Source of the DNA: Lenisia limosa
Lineage: Eukaryota > Breviatea
Reading direction: 5' to 3'
DNA length: 52,978 bases
Assembly: GCA_001655205.1 (NCBI GenBank)
Contig: LPNZ01009472.1
Span: 1-52,978 of the forward strand
Notes under the pieces: model-generated
Seen by the model: only the letters and a program-made list of their open reading frames with translations
What the model was told of the DNA's origin: nothing
Databases searched by the model: none
Translations under genes and position numbers: made by a program
Part shown: one piece after another, positions 46,006 to 52,978 of the stretch
How the letters are laid out: each line of letters starts with the position of its first letter
Position numbering within the stretch: the stretch's first letter is position 1

Positions 46006-49000
46006 ATTGGAAGGCATGAACGACTTCTGCGAATTGTTGGGATGGCAATCCCGCTCTCTCAATCGGACCAGCGCTACTTAGTGGAAGACGAAGGCTCCCT
46101 GTAAGTTGCCTCATTGTTTGTTCCGTACAAGACTGAAGATATAAATGAATCTTAAATGTCTAAATATCGATGTTTTTACCTGTCTTTACCAGACTGATAA
46201 AAGCATGTGTTGGTTTTATTAGCGTTTTTTCAAGACAGGTGTAAATATTACCTTAGTCCACATGGGTTGTATTATGGTACATTGAAGGATGAATCGGGCT
46301 TTTAATAATAGCAATACTGTTTTATTCAGGATAACCCTTTGCATTTTCTACTTCATATTTCGACTGTTCATTATGCTTACACTGCAGTGTGGAGTGGGAT
46401 ACTGACAAGGGAACGAAAATTGATAGGTTTGATTGTTTGACATTTATTGTCTTCTTTTTTTTTAATCTGCGCATATCTTATTTAGATATCATTCAAGCCG
46501 TCAGCTCTCATCCTTACAGATTTGATGGACGTGCTTTGTTGGACTTTTACAGAGAACCAAACCCCCAGCAAAGGTGTGTGTTACTCTCACCAAATCATAT
46601 GGGTTTTTTCTGCGGTACAATTAATTCCTCAGAGGATCTTTTTTTGTCCCCAGAGGATCTTTAATGTGAAATAAAATATTTGGAGCTTTTTTTGTTCCAA
46701 ACATTTTCATCTGCCCGCACCCCATTTGACTGAATAGGAAAGCGAAAGTTGAGGATTGTGACGAGGAGCAGTTGGAGTTTGAACGATGGCGATCAATTAT
46801 CGAATCAGCTGTGCGATACAAACGTATGGGGGGGGGGGNNNNNNNNNNNNNNNNNNNNNNNNNNNNNNNNNNNNNNNNNNNNNNNCAAACTAGACCCCTT
46901 GGACCGAATTGAACAAGTTGAAGATGGAATCGATCGCCTGATCAAGTGGGAGCAAGACAAGATGAAGAACAAGTTGCCGGTAAGAGGTACCTGTCTTTGA
47001 TTACTTGTACATATATATATGTTCCTAATTTTGCTGGAAACCTTTTGATTTTTCTGATTGTTAGGATTCGGAAGAGTATTTGAAAGCTAGCAAAATGACC
47101 TCACAACATGATCGACAGGCCAAAAACAAGTAAGATGTGGAATTGATACTCTCTTTTTCGCCTTTTTATTGGTTGTGCTCTCTTATTGGTACTGTTGAAA
47201 TGTGGCATTAATTCCTTAGGCCAGAACCAGGTACAGGAAAGTTCGCTGCTGTTGCTCCGAAGTACACAGCGGAAGATGATGAGGAGGAGTACTACGCGAA
47301 TGACGAGGAGTTTGATGGAGACTGTGAGGGGTGTTACCTTCGATTAGAAGGGCTTTCTTTACTGACTTTATCACCGAATAAATATGAAACACAAAGACAA
47401 AGGATTCAAAAAGGTTGTATGCATATGATATTGTATACCATTGCCTTTTATATGTGAGGTAAACTGAAGTAGTACTATATTTCTTGCACATGACCGTTCT
47501 GTTCTGACCCTTTCAGACGCGGAAGCTGACAACTTCATCGCACCAAGTAAGTCTCAGTTCAGACCGAAAAGATAGAGTTAATTCAGCACAATTACTACTT
47601 TCTCTATAGCCTCACCACCTTTAGCTTCTGGAGCGCACAAAAGCCATCTTGATAACAGGTAAGCCTTGCTTTCATTGTTTCCTACTTGGGCTTCCCTGCG
47701 GCCCCAAAGACTGAATTTCTCAAAAAAATCCTTGATAAATATCTATATTCTACCGGACTTTTTCGCCAGTTGGGACAATTGTGAATAGGCTTAGGGGACA
47801 GTAGAAGGAACATTGATGAAGTTTCAGACTTGCGGAGAAGGCCCGGCAGATGGACAAGTTTGCCGACTTGGACGAGTCGTCTTTCTTAAACGTGGGTCTT
47901 ACAGTGTCTCTTTTTCTAGCACATCTGTAATAATTAAACAATTGAGTTGTAATATAAAACCAAACTTGCAGGGGTGAGATCCATAACATTAATGGTGTTC
48001 TTCAAAAGGTTTCGCAACTCAATGACCTCAGATGGATGTCGGAAGTCGACACAAACGAGCCGACCATATTGACAACGTGGCCAAGGAGTACGGTGTCCGG
48101 GACTACTCCATTCTCTTCATTGAGGATGAGCGCAATGGTGCAGGGGGGTAGATTCTTCCTTTATCAATGTGGTGGATACTATGTCTCACAAGGACTCCTA
48201 CTGGTCTGTGTATTAGATCTCATTTCTTCAGTTGAACTAGGGCGAAACAGCGCTTATTTGAAGACAGTGTGTGGGTTTAAACATGATATTCAAAGACTGC
48301 CAATCTTAGAATATTTGTCTTGTACAACCTAGAAACAACTCTTCTTTAATATGCTGTAATGTTACTGAATGACTTGTTGTGACGGCACAGGCATCGAAGG
48401 CTGAGAAGAGAGAGCAGCGTGCTCATGATAGTTCTCAGTACCGGAGGATGGTCATGAAGGGAGGTCAGTAGGGTATTTATATATATTGCTATTCATTTAG
48501 CACAATCATTGGCGATTCGGAGGTGGAAGGAGCTTCGGTCTGAAATGCCAGAATATCAATATTTATCAATATTTTGAAAACGTGGAGCACAGGTGATATT
48601 TGTAATTCTCAGTCCCACATAACTTGCCACGCTAAACCACATAGAAGACCTCTCCGATTGGCGGCCTTCATGGTCGGACGAGAAGAAAGCCGACCCCGTA
48701 AGGGAGAGGAAAAGAGAACTGGAACAAGTGGGCCTCTTTAGTCATAATATAGGACTGTTTTGTTCAACCCTTTTACTCTAGTTATTCACTGCTCAGGACT
48801 ACGACTCAGTGATAGAACCATCAGTGGTGAGTCTCCAGCTCATTCATCAGAGGGTTCTTATGTTTTTTTCTCTCCTTTATTTCCTTTTGTGATTCCAAGA
48901 TCTTACATCGGACTATGTAGCGTAAAACCGAGTTTATCAGTAACATTGAAGTTACACAGCCAACGACAGTCGAAGAGTGGGGACTTAGTATCAGTTAGCC

Positions 49001-50397
49001 GCGAATATGTACATTATGCACTAGAAAGTCTTGTAAACAATTACTGTTGTGATTATAATATCACCGTTTGCACTTGGTACCTCGCATAATTAGTTTATTT
49101 CTCTCTTGACACGGAATCACAATTCAGGGACTTTGATGAACTCCCAGAGGGGCCCTCCCTTCGTCCCACCATCACAGCACAATTACAAGCCAAAAAGTGG
49201 GGGAAACTGGCCAACATCTAAATTTTACCGTTTTTATTGTGGCACTTGTGTTTCAAAACGGAATTGCACATTTTTGTTTTCGTCTCAAAGATACAATCTA
49301 TGTTGTCACACCACAGACAGCGTGAAAAACGACAACTTGACCGTGACCGTACGAAGGAGGTGCTGCAGACTAAGAAACTGACACCCTTGGAACGACTGAA
49401 ACTTAAGACTCAGGCGGCCCTACATAACACCCGTTTGGGGGTTGTAATTGTGAAATGGTTCCATTTCTCAAAAATTATTGAGGAGTTGTCGCTCTGAATA
49501 CTAGGGGGTGTTGTTACAATAGTAATGATAAACACTGTGACAGTTTTTTTACTTTACCACCCAGATAAGAAGGGTAAAGAGAAGGAGAAGAAGCGGTTGC
49601 TTACCGACGCGCATGGCGCAATTGAACGCCAGCAAGCATATTTGGTAGGCTTGTTCTTTTGGCTATGGGGTACCGTCATAAAGCTTGAGGATAAACAAAG
49701 TTCTTAGAGATAGACTGAAGAGTGTTGTGAATAGGTGCTACTTGTAGTATTTTACGAGTACATATCGTATATCATACATTTTAATAATCATTTATCATAT
49801 GATGTGTACTATGTTATATAGTACATAGTACACATAATGTAGTATATGTATATTAAATGACGCATATGATATACTATTACTACAAAGTTAGATAAGCTAA
49901 TACAAGCACACATTGTATTATTTTGTTGAATAAGATGGAAGTGAAATACGACATTACGCCCCCCTCGGCATTATTCTTGATTACCCCGACCGGCGTGGGC
50001 TTTTTTGTGTTTCCCAAATGCGGGGCCATTAGAGTTGATTTTAGGCTCTTTTTTTTGTTTCAATTATCCAATTTTACCCCCAGAAATCAGCAGCTGAAGG
50101 CCGAAAGCCAACAATCGACCGAGACGAGGAGCTGCAGAGGGAGCAAGCCAACTACCTGAGTTTGTCTACTCATTACCGGTCTTGATTCTTTAGGAAACCA
50201 GCACACCGTTTCAATACAGCAGAACTTCGACCATAGTGATTTCCTTCGAAGTAATGTCAGAGGGGAGGGTTATTGCGAGTAGTCATGTTGTTATTGGAGT
50301 GTCAATATTGACTTTTTAGGCTAAGAAGGCAGCGCGTTTCAAGGAGCGAGATTTTGAGCGATGGGGAGAGTACGGTGACGGCCACCATAGGGGTTGA
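46006..50397 (+). CDS. CLASRP: CLASRP/SWAP-type SR-related splicing protein (start not resolved)
   Basis: Homologue of the CLK4-associating SR-related protein (SWAP family), a nuclear regulator of alternative splicing in animals. Exons: GRHERLLRIVGMAIPLSQSD (46006-46100), VEWDTDKGTKIDR joined to FDGRALLDFYREPNPQQR (the IDRFD motif of the family), KAKVEDCDEEQLEFERWRSI, gap, LDPLDRIEQVEDGIDRLIKW, an acidic part DDEEEYYANDEEFDGD, LAEKARQMDKFADLDESSFL, the conserved HIDNVAKEYGVRDYSILFIE, ASKAEKREQRAHDSSQYRRM, DLSDWRPSWSDEKKADP, EGPSLRPTITAQLQAKKWGK, then the diagnostic C-terminus KKLTPLERLKLKTQAALHN, DKKGKEKEKKRLLTDAHGAI and KERDFERWGEYGDGHHRG with TGA at 50397. The long RS-repeat of animal proteins is absent. 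It is tail-to-tail with glycerol kinase across 70 bp. Confidence 0.82.
49745..49880. repeat. TA-rich palindromic intron segment
   Basis: CLASRP intron with atatcatat/atatgat words and a self-complementary stretch (tgtactatgttatatagtac, then atagtacac). Same sequence class as the MDH intron. Confidence 0.6.
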
Positions 50398-50467
50398 AAT
50401 TAAAATATTTTGATATATTTCAAAAATATATAATATACAGAACTGATCCCCAATAAATAACTCGACA

Positions 50468-52978
50468 CTACTCCACCCATCCAAGAGACCGCGTGACAGC
50501 CTTGTGCCAACCCTCAGTGTCCTTTTTTCTTGACTCCGCGGATATGGTGTTACTGTAGCGCTTGACTGGCATGGAGTTGAGCACTGTCTTCAGCTCTGCG
50601 GAATAAGGTCAAGGGAATTGTCTAGCCATGCAATTAGTTGCCATCATAACAAAAGAGCGGGAGGGTGCATAGAAAACAGGCAGCAAAGCAATAAGGGGTC
50701 CCACCGGAAGTGTCTTTCCAGAAACCAACAGCAAGACCCGCAGCAAAGCCAGCGCCGAGAGCAGTCAACTCTGGCATGGCAGGACGGACTATAGCGTCAG
50801 TTGAATTGTGTGTGTGTGTGGGTGAATGTGATTGTAGTTGTGAAAGCCATTTCATTGCGTAAACAAAAAAAAAACATAAAGATGAGGTCAGATTTTTTGC
50901 TTGTTGTGAAACAAGGATCAAAAATACAATCTGATAAAACATAATACCGGAGTGCCAAGGCGCTCACCCAAATCAATACCCAGGAGGTCAGCTTGTCTTT
51001 GCATCAGAATCTCGTTCCTAGTCATGCCACCTTTATAGTCATGAACACAGGGACATACTTAGCATTTCTTGATTATTGTTATGGCGGCATACCGTCAACT
51101 TGAAGGAAGTTCAGAGACCTATCAATGTCCTTTTCCATTGCATCCAGCACCTAGGAATGTGTCACTGGTTTCAGCAGCAAAAGTGGAAATCTCAGAGAAG
51201 GAATGAACAAATAGAAAATGATCAAACCTCCTTGGTTTGGAAGCAAGTTGATTCGAGTACAGCTCTTGCAATGTGACCCTTGTTGGAGAATTGGGTCAAG
51301 CCACAGAACACACTGAACAATGTCACAAAGATATTGGCAACGAAGCCCACCTCCTCTTATGTGAAAACAAACAACCATTAGCACCATCCCCCCACCNNNN
51401 NNNNNNNNNNNNNNNNNNNNNNNNNNNNNNNNNNNNNNNNNNNNNNNNNNNNNNNNNNNNNNNNNNNNNNNNNNNNNNNNNNNNNNNNNNNNNNNNNNNN
51501 NNNNNNNNNNNNNNNNNNNNNNNNNNNNNNNNNNNNNNNNNNNNNNNNNNNNNNNNNNNNNNNNNNNNNNNNNNNNNNNNNNNNNNNNNNNNNNNNNNNN
51601 NNNNNNNNNNNNNNNNNNNNNNNNNNNNNNNNNNNNNNNNNNNACGCCTGCACCAGCAATGGCAACGCTTCCCTGGAGGGTCACTCTTGAGGCTCAAATC
51701 ACAAGCTGCAGCAGGTTTAACGCTTTTTTTTACTAGAGATCAAGCTGGCTAAGAGCAGATTGATACTACTCAGTAAGAATTGTCAAGGCAGGGGGGAGGG
51801 GGGGGGGGGGCTGATATATCNNNNNNNNNNNNNNNNNNNNNNNNNNNNNNNNNNNNNNNNNNNNNNNNNNNNNNNNNNNNNNNNNNNNNNNNNNNNNNNN
51901 NNNNNNNNNNNNNNNNNNNNNNNNNNNNNNNNNNNNNNNNNNNNNNNNNNNNNNNNNNNNNNNNNNNNNNNNNNNNGCAACTGTTGTGAGGAGACCCGCG
52001 TTGGACGTGATTGGAGTGTTGCCACTGTTGACCAACATGAAACAGCCGGTTCCGTAGCTGAGGGGTTATGATCTGAGGAGGGGCAAAATCAACCTGCACA
52101 ACAAGCTGCTGGCATCAATGTCATACGTGTTTTTGGCGTCGCCTGGGCTGAGACACGCCTGGCCAAGGAGGGCGGCCTGCTGGTCACCGACACACTAAAG
52201 AGTAAACATCCTGTGTAATGTATATAGTTTATGATATCATATCATATGCATTGTGTATTATAGTATAAGTGACTTTATGTACACGTACATATGTATGTTA
52301 TAGATCAGCACCAGAAAGGTGAAAATATAACAGCTGTTAAAAAGCACAGTTTAATCTATCAAAAAAAAAAAAACATAACAGTATCTATTAGAGCAGCTGT
52401 ACCATCTAGTGTGTCTATTTTATTTTTTGACTCCTCCCCCACGCCAGCGATAGGAAGGCCCTTGAGGTTGTTGGAAGTAACCTCACCGTACACCTGATGA
52501 TTAGAATCGCAATACAAGGGCTTGTCAACTCCACGTGGGAATAATCAAATGATATGCATATGATATGTATATATTACATTAAAAAGTACGATCTTATATG
52601 TGTGAGAGAGCATGACCATATCCCCCACTTCGGATGAGGATTTGATTTCAGGCAACTGGACTGACTCGGGAATACCAATCATCCTGGTAAGTGAGAAACA
52701 AATACAAAATAATTGGAAAGAGATATGGTAGTGGAGACTTGAAAACAATATTGAATCGGCGCCACGAGCAACCCACTCCTTGAGTTCCTTTGACCATTGG
52801 CATGTTTTGAGGTCCATCAGAGCGTAGCGCGAGGCGTTGGAGACGTCCGTCACAAACTTGCCCCCGTTGACACTGCCGGTGAGGTTCTAGACTGTGATAA
52901 GGGGAGAAGCGTGCTTCATTTTGGATAGAAAATCTAGCAAGATATTCATTCAGTATTGGTAACAGAAGTGAAGCCCAA
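50468..52978 (-). CDS. GK: Glycerol kinase, 5' end beyond the window
   Basis: Phosphorylates glycerol to glycerol-3-phosphate with ATP (FGGY kinase family). Reverse-strand exons, N to [21 protein letters not shown] (near 52800-52875), [58 protein letters not shown] (about 52110-52195, with the catalytic Asp in GDQQAAL) spliced at gtatga to [26 protein letters not shown], gap, [11 protein letters not shown], gap, [58 protein letters not shown], and [13 protein letters not shown] with the stop at 50468. The order and motifs match glycerol kinase throughout. Two gaps (51397-51643 and 51821-51976) lie in the middle. About the first third of the protein is off the right edge. Confidence 0.95.

Noticed and set aside
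49237-49497. Separate small gene starting at MWHLCFKTE
   Set aside because: The segment QREKRQLDRDRTKEVL-KKLTPLERLKLK is an internal CLASRP exon; the upstream methionine is intronic.
51151-52099. ORFs of 80-177 residues spanning N runs
   Set aside because: Their length comes from reading through N. Only the flanks are informative, and those belong to glycerol kinase on the minus strand.
1-52978. CRISPR arrays, bacterial operons, phage or IS elements
   Set aside because: No regularly spaced identical repeats with unique spacers, no transposase-like reading frame and no Shine-Dalgarno-led gene clusters. All recognised genes are intron-bearing eukaryotic types.

Overview
This is a nuclear genomic fragment of a eukaryote, almost certainly unicellular. 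It is dense with short spliceosomal introns (mostly about 45-250 bp, GT...AG, donors often gtatgt, gtaag or gtgag). The proteins are conserved eukaryotic housekeeping families: SF3B6, HAT1, eL19, BRX1, NDC1-like, CLASRP and glycerol kinase. There are no bacterial operons, no RNA genes that I can support and no CRISPR. The host lineage cannot be fixed from the sequence. Twelve runs of N interrupt the contig (7013-7109, 12320-12438, 19939-19948, 20053-20062, 24996-25083, 33354-33436, 34066-34152, 42343-42462, 42613-42659, 46839-46885, 51397-51643, 51821-51976). Several of them abut long G homopolymers.

Layout, left to right: Dispatched/Patched-like membrane protein (-); SF3B6/p14 (+); HAT1 (-); cytosolic-class malate dehydrogenase (+); a secreted, probably GPI-anchored cysteine-rich protein (-); a small basic protein fragment (-); a sushi-like fragment (+); a repeat-bearing gene-poor stretch (about 18.7-20.7 kb); ribosomal protein eL19 (-); a TMEM163/CDF-like membrane protein with cysteine-rich repeats (+); BRX1 (-); an unrecognised large protein with a Lys-rich tail (+); a 39-residue membrane microprotein (-); a PARP-like plus double B-box protein (+); a signal-peptide-bearing probable type I membrane protein (-); an NDC1-like nucleoporin (+); an unrecognised protein of about 165 residues (-); the splicing-related protein CLASRP (+); and glycerol kinase (-), cut by the right edge.

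The most striking large-scale feature is orientation. Apart from one same-strand pair near 17.7 kb, every neighbouring pair of genes is head-to-head or tail-to-tail. Head-to-head spacers are about 220-550 bp, and the convergent spacers whose ends I can place are mostly 70-240 bp. This suggests widespread shared bidirectional promoters. Functionally the window is a mixture of RNA and ribosome biology (SF3B6, CLASRP, eL19, BRX1), chromatin (HAT1), central metabolism (MDH, glycerol kinase) and membrane proteins, not one pathway.

Exon models were read by eye from frame continuity, splice signals and remembered family motifs. Start codons and exon borders are secure for SF3B6, eL19, BRX1 and the GPI-type protein. 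They are approximate for the long multi-exon genes.
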